Of a stretch of 64,000 bases of DNA, positions 10,793 through 19,512 are shown in pieces. Numbering within the stretch: position 1 is the stretch's first letter; every line of letters starts with the position of its first letter. Source of the DNA: SVEL01 sp045123575 (GTDB taxonomy: Bacteria > Bacillota > Clostridia > Lachnospirales > Lachnospiraceae). Under the pieces are notes generated by a model, which ran no database searches, was not told the origin of the DNA, and saw nothing but the letters and a program-made list of their open reading frames with translations. The position numbers and the translations under genes were made by a program. The DNA is taken from contig JBGVKG010000062.1 in assembly GCA_045123575.1 (NCBI GenBank), forward strand, positions 1-64,000. Direction: 5' to 3'.

Positions 10793-11358
10793 TAGATATC
10801 AACTCCTCCCTCAATTACAAAGCTACCTTTCGAATAACGAGGATCCAATCGTTGCAACATTGTCTCGTACTTCTGCTGATATATTTGTCCATAATTAGCA
10901 GACACATCACTTTTAAGAAGGTCTGCAGCTACACCATATGGCATAATTCCAAGCGCATCATCCGATATCTCTAATACATGTTCATCTGATGTATCACTTG
11001 TTATAATCTTCGGAGTTCTATAGTAGAATATAGTCGCTATTCCTGCCTCATTAAACATAGCAATATCGTCTATAAGCTCATAATCCCCTGTGGCTCCCTC
11101 TGGTGTCTTGAATCTAATTATATTGAGCTGATAGAAATTATTTATCTTCTCACTGAGCTTGTATGTAGTAGCTTCCTCAAACATCTCCGTTGTAACATCA
11201 GGTATTTTCTTCATTCGAGAGAGCTCAAGCTGTACCAGGTTAATTACATCATTAATCTTAGCCATAATATCCGGGTCATCTGTTAAATACTCACTATCTG
11301 GATTTAATTCCTCAATCAGTGCAAGCACTGTTGTCTTCATCTGCTTCAGTGTCGTCAT
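10792..11358 (-). CDS. Head-to-tail connector / head-completion protein (P22 gp4-like position)
   Basis: A 188-residue soluble protein with a helical N-terminus and a beta strand-rich middle (FYQLNIIRF...), followed by LGIMPYGVAADLLKSD and a helix ending YETMLQRLDPRYS. This is the typical layout of small connector proteins that stack under the portal. A good ribosome-binding site (AAAGGAGAGG) precedes ATG 11358. It overlaps the 3' end of the upstream gene by 47 bp in another frame and the downstream tail protein by 1 bp, so these genes are translationally coupled. Confidence 0.55.
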   Translation of the reverse strand: MTTLKQMKTTVLALIEELNPDSEYLTDDPDIMAKINDVINLVQLELSRMKKIPDVTTEMFEEATTYKLSEKINNFYQLNIIRFKTPEGATGDYELIDDIAMFNEAGIATIFYYRTPKIITSDTSDEHVLEISDDALGIMPYGVAADLLKSDVSANYGQIYQQKYETMLQRLDPRYSKGSFVIEGGVDI

Positions 11359-11716
11359 CTCTTACCTCTCCTTTTAATAATTCATATTTTTCCTGTGCCT
11401 CGTGTAATGTGCACATCTTATACTCGGATATAGTAAATCCCATACCCTCTACATACACTAGAAGTTGGTCCTTATCTATTTCCACTTCCATATGCGAGTT
11501 TTCTGTCACTATCTTTCCTGGCTTATGTTCATACTTCTTAACCAGGTCTGTGATAAGCTTTCCATTCTCTATCTTCTGTGTCACTCTGCACTCATATCCT
11601 GTATCAGTGTCACAGTCGTCGCACAAAAATATGTCTTCTCCATCCCACTTGAAACCACCATAAAACCCTACATTAGGTGTAATCACATACTTATCAAGTT
11701 TCTCTAATTTTCTCAT
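11312..11716 (-). CDS. Phage structural-module protein of unknown function (134 aa)
   Basis: I do not recognise the family. It has a strongly acidic C-terminal tail (DDDTEADEDN) and a CDDCDTDTGYEC cluster with three cysteines near residue 32 that could bind a metal. It sits between two transcription-stopping hairpins and the connector gene, with which it overlaps by 47 bp. An AGGAGACTGATT leader precedes the ATG. A role in head decoration or neck assembly is possible from position only. Confidence 0.6.
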   Translation of the reverse strand: MRKLEKLDKYVITPNVGFYGGFKWDGEDIFLCDDCDTDTGYECRVTQKIENGKLITDLVKKYEHKPGKIVTENSHMEVEIDKDQLLVYVEGMGFTISEYKMCTLHEAQEKYELLKGEVRDDDTEADEDNSACTD

Positions 11717-11740
11717 AATCAGTCTCCTTTTCTTTTATTG

Positions 11741-11789
11741 TTAAAAGAGCACTGAAAGAGGCTCGTACCTACTCACAATGCTCTTTTAA
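11741..11789 (-). terminator. Hairpin with 11-bp stem (TTAAAAGAGCA / TGCTCTTTTAA)
   Basis: A perfect 11-bp inverted repeat with a 27-nt loop, lying downstream of the strong GC hairpin at 11801 in the direction of the late genes. It has no clean U-tract on the minus side. It may act with that hairpin as a partial terminator or mRNA-processing signal. Confidence 0.4.
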
Positions 11790-11800
11790 TAGTAAAAGCA

Positions 11801-11819
11801 AGAGGGGCTAAGCCCCTCT
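11801..11819 (-). terminator. Intrinsic terminator after head protein gene (GAGGGGC / GCCCCTC)
   Basis: GAGGGGC-TTA-GCCCCTC on the minus strand is followed by TTGCTTTTAC, 10 bp after the stop of the head protein. It probably attenuates late transcription so that coat and head proteins are made in excess of the tail genes. Confidence 0.65.
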
Positions 11820-11829
11820 CACTAGGCTA

Positions 11830-12177
11830 CTAATATAGTACTGCTGCCTTAACTGTCAATGCACTAGGTACTAACAGTACAGTGCCATCGTTGTTAGCAT
11901 ACTTTGCACTCTCTATTCTGATAAGTGCGCTCTCGCCTGCTTCAAGCTCAACAGTTGTATCCTCTGTTGTAGCCGCATACGAGCCATTAGTTGGTGCCTT
12001 AAGAGTAATTGAACTCTTAGAATCATTAGATGTATTCTGCACCACTACAACTACTGACTCATCTGCTGCTGGCATCTTATACTTGATACCATCCTTTGCA
12101 GTAGTTGCAGCTTCAAATATGATCTTCTGTATAGTGTTTACTTCACACTTTACTGGTGTTGCTACATGTACAGCCAT
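11830..12177 (-). CDS. Small head protein, possible capsid decoration (115 aa)
   Basis: A 115-residue beta-rich protein directly after the major coat gene, with AAGGAGG before the ATG. Sequence features such as VVVVQNTSNDSKSSITLKAP and ETTVELEAGESALIRIE suggest an Ig-like or jelly-roll fold typical of capsid decoration or head fibre proteins. It ends just before a strong terminator, so it belongs to the high-expression coat segment. The family was not identified. Confidence 0.55.
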   Translation of the reverse strand: MAVHVATPVKCEVNTIQKIIFEAATTAKDGIKYKMPAADESVVVVVQNTSNDSKSSITLKAPTNGSYAATTEDTTVELEAGESALIRIESAKYANNDGTVLLVPSALTVKAAVLY

Positions 12178-12192
12178 TCTTCCACCTCCTTA

Positions 12193-13005
12193 TTAGTGTG
12201 TAAGGATTACAGCAAGTTCCTTAGGTCTTACAACCTTAGCACCATATACATGTAATCCCTTGATGATGTCAGCAAAGCCCTTCTCACGTCTAGCAGTCTC
12301 TACCTTATTGATCTGACCAGCAAAGGCAATTGCCTTCTTTGTTCTAACCATATTGTAAGAGTCTGTTCCATCGTTATAAAGGTTATTAGACATTCTTAAG
12401 TATGTATTACCATACTTACCAAGTGCACCTCTCTTTACAAACTCTACGTTCTCTGTAAAGAGTGAAGCAAGCTTCTCTCTGATCGCAACAACAAACTCTG
12501 GTGTTAGATCAGCTGCAAGCTCTGTCTTCTGAGATACATTGTTCTTATACAACTTAACGTGAGCTGCATCGATAAGTGATAACGGATTCTCTACATCCGA
12601 TAACTTTGTAGATGCACTCATCATAGACTTATCACACTTAGCTGCCTGCTTACCTACAAATGCATCAGCTGACTCTGCTAATGCTGTCTTTGATTCATCA
12701 AACTGTGTCTCAAGATATCCAGCTACTGACTGTGCCTCATCAACATCATCAACCTCAAATGCGAAAGCATCTGACTCTGTAATCTCAAGATACTGTGAAT
12801 TATCGGCTAAGTTCTCTACATTGAGGTCCTTACCCGGTGTGTACTTCTGAATAGTAGGTCTTACAGCACCTACGATCTTTAACTTTGCGCCCCTCTTTAA
12901 CTCACCTTCGAACTTATAGTCGCACCAGTTTGCTAAAACAAGGTCCTTCTTTAACTCTGTCTGGCAATACTTTGACCAGTACATTGGCTTAAAATTTCCT
13001 GCCAT
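12193..13005 (-). CDS. Major capsid (coat) protein
   Basis: A 270-residue protein of the size and position of a coat protein, after the scaffold gene and before a small decoration-like protein. AAGGAG precedes ATG 13005. Features such as LGKYGNTYLRMSNNLY and a C-terminal LAVILTH strand recall P22-type HK97-fold coats common in Firmicute prophages; the interior is helical (ESADAFVGKQAAKC). The strong ribosome-binding site and following terminator fit abundant expression. Identity rests on order and size. Confidence 0.7.
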   Translation of the reverse strand: MAGNFKPMYWSKYCQTELKKDLVLANWCDYKFEGELKRGAKLKIVGAVRPTIQKYTPGKDLNVENLADNSQYLEITESDAFAFEVDDVDEAQSVAGYLETQFDESKTALAESADAFVGKQAAKCDKSMMSASTKLSDVENPLSLIDAAHVKLYKNNVSQKTELAADLTPEFVVAIREKLASLFTENVEFVKRGALGKYGNTYLRMSNNLYNDGTDSYNMVRTKKAIAFAGQINKVETARREKGFADIIKGLHVYGAKVVRPKELAVILTH

Positions 13006-13027
13006 GGTTTAAATCTCCTTCCTAATC

Positions 13028-13840
13028 TTACCAAGACAACATAGAGCGTCTAACCTTTTCCATTACCTTAGGATTTTCATAATCCTTGGCTGTAAGCTTG
13101 TCTACTTCCTCCGGAGTATACAAATCCTTATCAGACTGAGGATTGGTATTTTTCATACTACCTATCTTCTCAGTCTGTGGTCTTGCCACTGTGTTTGTTC
13201 TGGTATATAAATCATATACTGTCTTCATTGGTGTATTAGCGTTGAACTGTGCCGCAAAGTCCTTAAACTCCTTACTATCGTACACAACCTCTGGAACGCC
13301 AATACTTGCAAGTTCTCTAACTCGCGCCTCCTGTTTCTGATAACTGTCCAGTATTAGAAACTTCTCCTTCTGTCTTGCATTAAGCTTGTCCGGACCAAGC
13401 TTCACAAGTTCTTTCAGTTCCGCATCTACCTCATCAGCTCCAGCATCGATTATTTCCTTAGCTTCTGCCTTGGCCAATATCTTTGTGTCTCTGTCTGAAT
13501 ACGATGCATGTGCAGGTACCTGAATACCCTTACTCTGGTAATACTCACGCATTCCCTTAGTAGCTCCATCAATATCCTGTCTTGTACCAGCGCATACTAC
13601 CTCTGCAAGTTCTGCATGCTTCTCATACTGTCTATGAATCTTCGCACGTTCTCTCGCCAAGCGTCTTTCGACAATATCGTCTACCTCAGCCTGAGTATAT
13701 GACTTCTCTGTCGCTACTTTCTCCTCTGACTCCTGCACCTGTTCCTGTTCCTCTACTGTTCCACCAGCATTTTCTTCTATGGCTGCTGTATCCATGTTTT
13801 CAGTACCCTCTTCGGTTACAATCTTTTCAATATCGTCCAT
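13028..13840 (-). CDS. Phage scaffolding protein
   Basis: The 270-residue reading starts at ATG 13840, where AAGGAGATATCG gives a clear ribosome-binding site. An upstream in-frame ATG at 13918 lacks one and is not preferred. The N-terminus is extremely acidic (runs of Glu/Gln), followed by highly charged helices (about residues 55-200) and a C-terminal PEEVDKLTAKDYENPKVMEKVR helix pair, split here as PEEVDKLTAKDY and MEKVRRS. This composition is typical of internal scaffolds that guide procapsid assembly and then leave. It lies immediately upstream of the coat gene. Confidence 0.7.
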   Translation of the reverse strand: MDDIEKIVTEEGTENMDTAAIEENAGGTVEEQEQVQESEEKVATEKSYTQAEVDDIVERRLARERAKIHRQYEKHAELAEVVCAGTRQDIDGATKGMREYYQSKGIQVPAHASYSDRDTKILAKAEAKEIIDAGADEVDAELKELVKLGPDKLNARQKEKFLILDSYQKQEARVRELASIGVPEVVYDSKEFKDFAAQFNANTPMKTVYDLYTRTNTVARPQTEKIGSMKNTNPQSDKDLYTPEEVDKLTAKDYENPKVMEKVRRSMLSW

Positions 13841-13927
13841 CGATATCTCCTTCCTATTTGATGAGTTTGATTCTCTTTTCCATACAGTTTTTGGTAAGGT
13901 CTTAAATGTTTGGACCATATAACAACA

Positions 13928-13969
13928 AAAGACACTATGTAGTAGCCGTTACACCTACTTAGTGTCTTT
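13928..13969 (-). terminator. Hairpin terminator between portal and scaffold genes
   Basis: AAAGACACTA and TAGTGTCTTT form a 10-bp stem, extended by CTA/TAG pairs inside the loop. On the minus strand it is followed by TGTTGTTAT. It lies 18 bp after the portal stop codon and could lower or terminate packaging-gene transcription before the capsid genes. Confidence 0.6.
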
Positions 13970-13987
13970 GATAGTTATTTATGTGTA

Positions 13988-15709
13988 TTACTGTACTGCT
14001 GCCATCTGTGGCATCTGTGCTTGTGCTAATTGCTGTGCCTGTGCCAACTGTCCTGCCTGTGCACTTAAATCACTCGATAAAAACTGATTTACTCTCTGTT
14101 TCATCATCTGTGCCTGTGCGTGCATCTGCTGTATTCTGCGCTGGTCAGCTTTAAAATTCTCTATGAGCTCTAATACCTTTTGTTTTGGCATTGTAGCATC
14201 ATCCTCTAATACAGTTATAAATCTTTCCAGTTCAGGTATTTTTTGAGCACTTAGATAGCCACCTGTGAGCAGATTTTCCAAGCTCTGTTCCTGTGCATAT
14301 TTGTCGTATGCACTTCTTGGTGTTATATCTACCTTAACACTCGCCTGTAGCTTCTCAAGTATCATCCTTGGTATAGTAACAAGCTGTGTTTCCATCTCTC
14401 CTGTATTCTCATCCTTTACTTCATCTTCAAGGTTGATGCTGTCGTTATATACCGTAAGCATATCCAGGTATATTCGAGCAAGATGTTCAACAAAGGTTTT
14501 AGTGTACTGTAAATGCTCTGTAAGTGGCTGTTGAGATGCCTGTTGCACAGCTAATATAGCCCTACCACTCGCACTCTCTGGATTAATCTGACCTGTAGCA
14601 ATATCTCCCGCACCTGCAAGTTCTCTTGTACTCTGTATAAGTTCACTCTGCAGTTTCTCAACATCCGTAGACATCTGCGCTGGCGTCACATACTTAAGCA
14701 CCTTAGCCACATCATCTACAGTTACGCCACCCGTAACCTTTATAACACTGCCAGATGTCTCTAATGCGTCTTTATTCTGTATCAATTCAGCATTAACTAC
14801 CTTCTGTGGATATGCAGTATTCTTTACCGTCAATGCTCTACGCATAGCTGTCTTATTTGTTTCTATCTGGTTTGGAATAAGTTGTCTTACTTCTCCCTCA
14901 CCTCTCGCAGAACCCTTCTTTTCTTCCCATAATAGAGTCGCAACTGGATAATATTTTAATCCAGTATCTTTGTCCTTCTTGATATCAACACATCTAGTAG
15001 CCTGTGCAAAATGAACCGTGCCATTTTCCTTATACAGCTTTGTCACTATAGTACACATATTGTCCTTCTCGTACTTTGCTGTTTCTCCTGCCTCTTCGAT
15101 ATTGTCCATGTCTCCCACAATAAAATCTATCTCTTCATCACTGACGCCATTTTGCTTCGCTAATTCCTTAGCTATAGTCACAGGCACTCTCTTCTTAATC
15201 AGGATATATGGCTGTAACTCAATATCTGAGTTGTTCTCATTCCCAAAGTAAATGTCGTTCTTATCTAGTACCTCATTTACTGGTTGGCCAAGTTCATCGT
15301 CATAGTTTACATATATGACACCCATATCGTTAATAGCGGCATCCTTAACTACTACACGTAGTTTCATATCCATGTAATCCCTTTCCCAGATATTAGCCGC
15401 CTTTTTGTTAAGCAGCTTACATATCTTAGATGCATGTCGTCTAAACTCTCTGCTTTCAAAGTTATCACTAGAATAATTGATAGCGTAGAGATTGCTTAAT
15501 ATTACTCCTGTCTTATAACGAATAATAGGTTTGATAAAGTTAAGCTGTACCTTTTCAACTCCTTTTACCTTAAGTCCGGCCCATTGGTCTCCATTATACA
15601 TACGATAGTTGAGGTCTGTATCGCTATACATTCCCATCATACGACAATAGCTCACTCCCTGTTCGTACAAAGTCCATATATCAGTTTGTTTGATTTCTGT
15701 TATATCCAT
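13988..15709 (-). CDS. Portal protein (P22-like, 573 aa)
   Basis: This forms the dodecameric DNA channel at one capsid vertex, where terminase docks. The 573-residue length, the early YRMYNGDQW and QLNFIKPIIRYKTGVI motifs, the central LIPNQIETNKTAMRRAL segment and the GDIATGQINPESASGRAI motif (split: GDIATGQ, NPESASGRA) match P22-type portals. The C-terminal 100 residues are a Gln/Ala/Met-rich helical barrel. It lies directly after a small membrane protein and large terminase, the standard order. Confidence 0.8.
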   Translation of the reverse strand: MDITEIKQTDIWTLYEQGVSYCRMMGMYSDTDLNYRMYNGDQWAGLKVKGVEKVQLNFIKPIIRYKTGVILSNLYAINYSSDNFESREFRRHASKICKLLNKKAANIWERDYMDMKLRVVVKDAAINDMGVIYVNYDDELGQPVNEVLDKNDIYFGNENNSDIELQPYILIKKRVPVTIAKELAKQNGVSDEEIDFIVGDMDNIEEAGETAKYEKDNMCTIVTKLYKENGTVHFAQATRCVDIKKDKDTGLKYYPVATLLWEEKKGSARGEGEVRQLIPNQIETNKTAMRRALTVKNTAYPQKVVNAELIQNKDALETSGSVIKVTGGVTVDDVAKVLKYVTPAQMSTDVEKLQSELIQSTRELAGAGDIATGQINPESASGRAILAVQQASQQPLTEHLQYTKTFVEHLARIYLDMLTVYNDSINLEDEVKDENTGEMETQLVTIPRMILEKLQASVKVDITPRSAYDKYAQEQSLENLLTGGYLSAQKIPELERFITVLEDDATMPKQKVLELIENFKADQRRIQQMHAQAQMMKQRVNQFLSSDLSAQAGQLAQAQQLAQAQMPQMAAVQ

Positions 15710-15712
15710 CGC

Positions 15713-15952
15713 TTACACATCTTTCTGGCCTATGCTAGTGCCATTGTAGTTTTCTATGTTCTCAAGCATTATTTGCTTTGCTTCCCGTTGTTTCTGTTCT
15801 TCTTTTTCTGCTCTATACTCTGATATAGCAGTAATCGGATTAGGCGCTTTAATTTCCTTACCAGTTGCTACATTTTGACCAACCTTTGCACCAACAAAAA
15901 AGCTCACTATACACAGTACGCCAGTCATTATCATTATCAATATGCTACTCAT
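15713..15952 (-). CDS. Small phage membrane protein (79 aa)
   Basis: It starts with a single strongly hydrophobic segment (residues 3-24), followed by a charged helix rich in Glu/Lys/Gln, giving an anchored cytoplasmic coiled tail. AAAGGAGAAGGT precedes the ATG. It is inserted between large terminase and portal with minimal spacing. I do not recognise the family. Possible roles are docking of packaging proteins at the membrane or a lysis/holin-like function; neither is shown. Confidence 0.6.
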   Translation of the reverse strand: MSSILIMIMTGVLCIVSFFVGAKVGQNVATGKEIKAPNPITAISEYRAEKEEQKQREAKQIMLENIENYNGTSIGQKDV

Positions 15953-15964
15953 ACCTTCTCCTTT

Positions 15965-17767
15965 CTAAATTACTGTTATCCTATCTTCATCATCGTAATA
16001 ATCATAATCCTCATCAAACTGAAGTTGGCTACGTGGTGGGGCAACTATTATCTCTCCATCTTCCCACTTAACCTGTTCTCTCGCATGATGTGCTATTGCT
16101 AATCCCATCATATGATCATCATGTCCACCCTCAGGTGCCTCAATACGACTCTTCTCATTACGGATAATAGTTAATAACTCTTCTACCGTTGCTAGGTCAT
16201 TTAGTGTTTCTGTATGGTCTCTCACAACTTCTATAAGAGCCGCTAATATAGTTGGGCGGGTCAATGATGTAGTTCTAAAACCAAATTTCTTCAGCTGCTT
16301 ATGACTATAGTTATCAACATCCATACGAACATACAGATTTGGATATTTTAGACGTTGCAACTCCATTATTGGATACGTACTAAAGTTTGTTTCAATAGCA
16401 ATAAGTGCCTTTTTGTAATACATTCCAAGACAATAAATCTGTTTAGTATACAAGTCTTCATCAAACTTTTGTTCAAGAGCTGCCACCTGTATACCTGTTT
16501 TAGCATCTAATACATGACCCGTGAAGTTATCACTACCGTCGCCAGCAGTATCTCCACCTATGCAGTACTTAGTCACCACTGGGCTATCTGGCACTTGGTA
16601 TATCTTGATATATCCGTTTCTGTCCTGCTGCCACTTGATATTGGTTATCTTTCGACCATCATAATCGTATGTAAAATATCCTACCTTGAGTGGTTTCTGT
16701 TCCTTGAGCACCTGTTTTCTTGCAATAAGCTTTTGAGTATCAAATACAGGCTTACCAGACATAAGGAATGCTTCCTGCGGATCACAAGGATACTCCTGCT
16801 TGATTTTGTCTTTGTTCAGATAGCCCTCATACTTTTTGTAATACCAGTATATCTGTTCCAAATCCAAATGTATGTCTTCAAGAAGCCACTTCATACGTTC
16901 GCTTATCCACTCATCAGTTGACTTAACCTCATAAATGAATTTCTCAAATTCTTGTTTAGCCTCATCATTGATAAACTCTAAGCGATACTCCGGAGTCTTC
17001 CACCATTCAAAGAAACAGTTGATATGTACTCCGCTCTCCCACATCTTCTGATAGTCGTTATAACCATTGGCCGTACTCTCGTATATCTTGATGCAATTCT
17101 TAGTTAACGCCTCTCCAAGCGCCGCCTGTATGTATTCAATACCATCTTTCCAGAATGCACACTCGGAACCATGAAAAAAGTTGACCGTACGTGAACGACC
17201 AACTTCCTTTGTTGCTGTATCTACTGACCAGCTACTATTTAGTTTTTCAAACAATAGCTGTTTGCGGTTGTTGAACTTCTCCGTAGGTTTCAACTTATCC
17301 GGCAGCTGTGAAAACGGATACTTTGCTTTATTTTGGAAAATAGCCTCTGAGTTGTCGCTCTTATCTGCCAAGGTATACCCCTCAAAGTTTCGATTGAGTA
17401 TCGAACAGCATAACTGATACGCTGTAACGAGTGTTGTAAAGCCCTGCTGACGCCCTTTCAGAATAATCAATGATATCGATGTGATATAGCCTGCGTTATA
17501 ATCATCTATAGCCTTATTGAGTATGTCCATAAATTCTCTCTGGACCATATTCAAGAAAAACGGCATTGTCTTCTTGTCCTTATCTACGACTATAAACACT
17601 AGCTCCATAAGTTTCTCTGGATAGCGTTTAATCTCATCCAGTAGAGTCTTATTCGTTAGCATTTCTTCGACTATTGCACCTCTGAGACGCTTATCATATT
17701 CAATATCGTGTAGTTCTTCCCACTTCTCCTTGCGTTTCTGTATCAGATAATCAGCTGTATATGTCAT
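15965..17767 (-). CDS. terL: Terminase large subunit (600 aa)
   Basis: The ATP-driven DNA packaging motor and nuclease. The N-terminal ATPase part shows a Walker A-like LKGRQQGFTT and a Walker B-like VNFFHGSECAFW. The C-terminal RNase H-like nuclease part shows GGDTAGDGSDNF and AIETNFSTYP, with the expected acidic residues, and a later GGHDDHMMGLAIA box. The length of 600 is a little above the usual 450-560. The start overlaps the small subunit's stop by 4 bp. Confidence 0.88.
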   Translation of the reverse strand: MTYTADYLIQKRKEKWEELHDIEYDKRLRGAIVEEMLTNKTLLDEIKRYPEKLMELVFIVVDKDKKTMPFFLNMVQREFMDILNKAIDDYNAGYITSISLIILKGRQQGFTTLVTAYQLCCSILNRNFEGYTLADKSDNSEAIFQNKAKYPFSQLPDKLKPTEKFNNRKQLLFEKLNSSWSVDTATKEVGRSRTVNFFHGSECAFWKDGIEYIQAALGEALTKNCIKIYESTANGYNDYQKMWESGVHINCFFEWWKTPEYRLEFINDEAKQEFEKFIYEVKSTDEWISERMKWLLEDIHLDLEQIYWYYKKYEGYLNKDKIKQEYPCDPQEAFLMSGKPVFDTQKLIARKQVLKEQKPLKVGYFTYDYDGRKITNIKWQQDRNGYIKIYQVPDSPVVTKYCIGGDTAGDGSDNFTGHVLDAKTGIQVAALEQKFDEDLYTKQIYCLGMYYKKALIAIETNFSTYPIMELQRLKYPNLYVRMDVDNYSHKQLKKFGFRTTSLTRPTILAALIEVVRDHTETLNDLATVEELLTIIRNEKSRIEAPEGGHDDHMMGLAIAHHAREQVKWEDGEIIVAPPRSQLQFDEDYDYYDDEDRITVI

Positions 17768-18207
17768 AATACATCCTCTAGCTTTTCGGTATGTATATCC
17801 GCCTCAATCTCCTTCTTTTCGGTCCAACCAGCAAAGTTGTTTGCAAGGCTAAATTTTGCGCCATTTGCACTCTCTTTGTAGAACAAACACTCCTCAGTAT
17901 ATTCTTCTACACGCATGCGTGCGCGCATTATCGTGTCCAAAAACTCCTTTTTTCCTTCATAGTTGAGTAATGACTGACGTGAGCTAAACCCTAATGCTCG
18001 GGCAAGTCCTGTCATTGTTAATGGTTTCTGTCCAACAATAACAACTTGACCATGTTTATTAAAAATCGGCTCATTTTTGTCATCTTTTAGCACTTTTCCT
18101 TCACAATCCTTGAAATATTGGTCGATTTTTTCCTGCATTTCCTCTTTGTTTTTGAACTTAGGTGGTCTACCACCTTTATTTGTACTATCTGATGTTTTCT
18201 TTGCCAT
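17764..18207 (-). CDS. terS: Terminase small subunit
   Basis: The DNA-recognition subunit of the packaging enzyme. I place the start at ATG 18207 (147 aa, MAKKTSDSTNKGGRPPKF), preceded by AGAGAAGGTGAGGT. A longer frame reaches 18297 but would run through the palindrome at 18275. The basic N-terminal GGRPPKF motif, the helix-turn-helix segment LTMTGLARALGFSSRQSLLNY and the acidic C-terminus are typical (the HTH quoted as TGLARALGFSSRQSLL). It is followed at once by the large subunit. Confidence 0.78.
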   Translation of the reverse strand: MAKKTSDSTNKGGRPPKFKNKEEMQEKIDQYFKDCEGKVLKDDKNEPIFNKHGQVVIVGQKPLTMTGLARALGFSSRQSLLNYEGKKEFLDTIMRARMRVEEYTEECLFYKESANGAKFSLANNFAGWTEKKEIEADIHTEKLEDVL

Positions 18208-18274
18208 TACCTCACCTTCTCTCTGTCCTGCTGCCATCTTGTGCATAGTTATAAACTGCTCTATTCCCTCATTT

Positions 18275-18290
18275 CTTGCGACGTCGCAAG
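18275..18290. promoter_or_regulatory. Perfect 16-bp palindrome CTTGCGACGTCGCAAG (dispersed site 2)
   Basis: It lies in the 250-bp gap between the last early gene and the terminase genes, between a bidirectional terminator and the terS start. That is the natural place for a late-promoter control site. It shares arms with sites at 4895 and 27254 and a half-site at 26066. Confidence 0.6.
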
Positions 18291-18314
18291 CCTTCAAACA
18301 CTTTCAAACACGTC

Positions 18315-18341
18315 AAAAGGCACCCGTTTGGATGCCTTTTT
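18315..18341. terminator. Bidirectional terminator between early and late phage genes
   Basis: AAAAGGCACCC-GTTT-GGATGCCTTTTT forms a stem of about 10 bp with A-runs on one side and T-runs on the other, so it can stop transcription in both directions. It follows the last early gene by about 120 bp. The remaining gap (18208-18457) holds the palindrome at 18275 and no ORF I can support. Confidence 0.7.
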
Positions 18342-18457
18342 AGGGAGTATGAAAATATGTGGATTAAATACGAGTGCAGCATTGTTCCCAACTATGCACA
18401 ATATCAATATAACACACTTTGGTGCTCAATTTGTCCCCACTTTTCAAAAATTTATTT

Positions 18458-18880
18458 TTATTTATAGCTTAATCTCTCTTTCTTTTGGTCTAGAATCGAG
18501 AAAAACAGTCTTCTATACGCATAAAAATCTGTCTTGCCGTATGGTATCTTGCCATACTCTGAATTGTACTCTATTTCTTCGTAGCTCTTATCGTTAGTCA
18601 CACTATCTAATATATACAGGTATATATCTGGGTTTGCTTCTACCGCACTATGCTCTATCATTTGGATATCCTTTTCATATATCGCATGTATTAAAGCACT
18701 CTTACTCGTTGGATCACTTGGCCCTACTCCTCCGCCATTACCGTCCATGTGATAAGCTGATAATCCATACTGTATCTTTTCTTTCTTTTCCTTGTACTGT
18801 AAGCAAAAGTTTTTTAGTTCCAGATATCGATGCTTGCTTATTCCGTAATCTTCCCAATTCCTATTTCTTGGTCGTTCCAC
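18458..18880 (-). CDS. Putative late-transcription regulator (ArpU/RinA position)
   Basis: I prefer the GTG start at 18880 (140 aa) because GGGGTG lies six bases upstream. An ATG at 18949 would overlap the previous gene by 89 bp. The protein has a conserved-looking ISKHRYLELKNFC motif near its start and a C-terminal helical region (YLYILDSVTNDKSYEE, YAYRRLFFSILD) resembling the sigma-region-4-like fold of small phage activators. It is the last early gene, just before the terminase genes, where ArpU/RinA-type late activators lie. Family membership is inferred, not certain. Confidence 0.5.
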   Translation of the reverse strand: MERPRNRNWEDYGISKHRYLELKNFCLQYKEKKEKIQYGLSAYHMDGNGGGVGPSDPTSKSALIHAIYEKDIQMIEHSAVEANPDIYLYILDSVTNDKSYEEIEYNSEYGKIPYGKTDFYAYRRLFFSILDQKKERLSYK

Positions 18881-19061
18881 TTTTATCACCCCTTTTTCGA
18901 AGTCCTGTCGGGTATGCAAACGCTGGTGTTCTAAACTTCTGATATGCATCTACCGTACATCGCATATCTGGCGGTATAGTTTCCATCTGTCTCGTCACCG
19001 GATTGTACTTCTTTTTTATTTCTCTCTTGCTTCCTGTGTTGTTTATCTTTACTGGTTCCAT
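18861..19061 (-). CDS. Small basic phage protein (66 aa)
   Basis: An unrecognised, very basic protein (13 Lys/Arg in 66 residues) with no cysteine pair and no membrane segment. It begins one base after the upstream stop codon and overlaps the downstream regulator by 20 bp, so it is likely co-translated within the early operon. A nucleic-acid-binding role is possible from charge only. Confidence 0.45.
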   Translation of the reverse strand: MEPVKINNTGSKREIKKKYNPVTRQMETIPPDMRCTVDAYQKFRTPAFAYPTGLRKRGDKSGTTKK

Positions 19062-19062
19062 T

Positions 19063-19305
19063 CTAACTTAGGTATCTCGCTACATACTGACCGTAGCTCA
19101 TCCCTGCCTCCTTTGCTTTTACTGCAATATCTATTATCGTTTCTCTTTTCTTCTTGCCTTTTCGTTCTATCTCTTTGATTCGTTTGCGACTATTCTCAGC
19201 ATTCCTTTTTTTGTTCTCTTCCTTACACTTCGGACCACATAAAGTTGTACTATGATGTTTACTCACAAACTGCTTATCACATATCTTACACGTTCTCAGA
19301 TACAT
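19063..19305 (-). CDS. Small zinc-finger-like phage protein (80 aa)
   Basis: The N-terminus contains CKICDKQF and, 13 residues later, LCGPKCKEE, a CxxC...CxxxC arrangement that probably binds zinc. A basic helix (NSRKRIKEIERKGKKKRE) and a C-terminal MSYGQYVARYLS helix follow. Its 3' end couples to the next small gene and its 5' end overlaps the previous one by 20 bp. It probably binds DNA or RNA in the early programme; the target is unknown. Confidence 0.6.
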   Translation of the reverse strand: MYLRTCKICDKQFVSKHHSTTLCGPKCKEENKKRNAENSRKRIKEIERKGKKKRETIIDIAVKAKEAGMSYGQYVARYLS

Positions 19306-19504
19306 CTTTATCTTCGCCTACCTCTCTTTTCAGCCACTCAGTACAACATGCATGGCAATATTTTGGTGGCACAATTTCATTTGTATTAAATTCTTTAATG
19401 CATGGCATTATATTCTCCGGTTCTCCGGCTGTATCATATGGACACATTATCATAATAGCTAAATCATCATCAGACATTGCTCTTATTCTTTCTCCATTAG
19501 TCAT
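19286..19504 (-). CDS. Small phage protein with CxxC motif (72 aa)
   Basis: It begins MTNGERIRAMSDDDLA, a start seen in many Clostridia prophage proteins, and carries CPYD, MPCIKE and YCHACC segments that give four cysteines, enough for one metal site. An AGGAGG sequence precedes the start. The protein at 26289 has a comparable FPCIKKYKTG...CEGC layout, so the two may be distant relatives. Function unknown. Confidence 0.6.
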   Translation of the reverse strand: MTNGERIRAMSDDDLAIMIMCPYDTAGEPENIMPCIKEFNTNEIVPPKYCHACCTEWLKREVGEDKDVSENV

Positions 19505-19512
19505 AATTCCTC

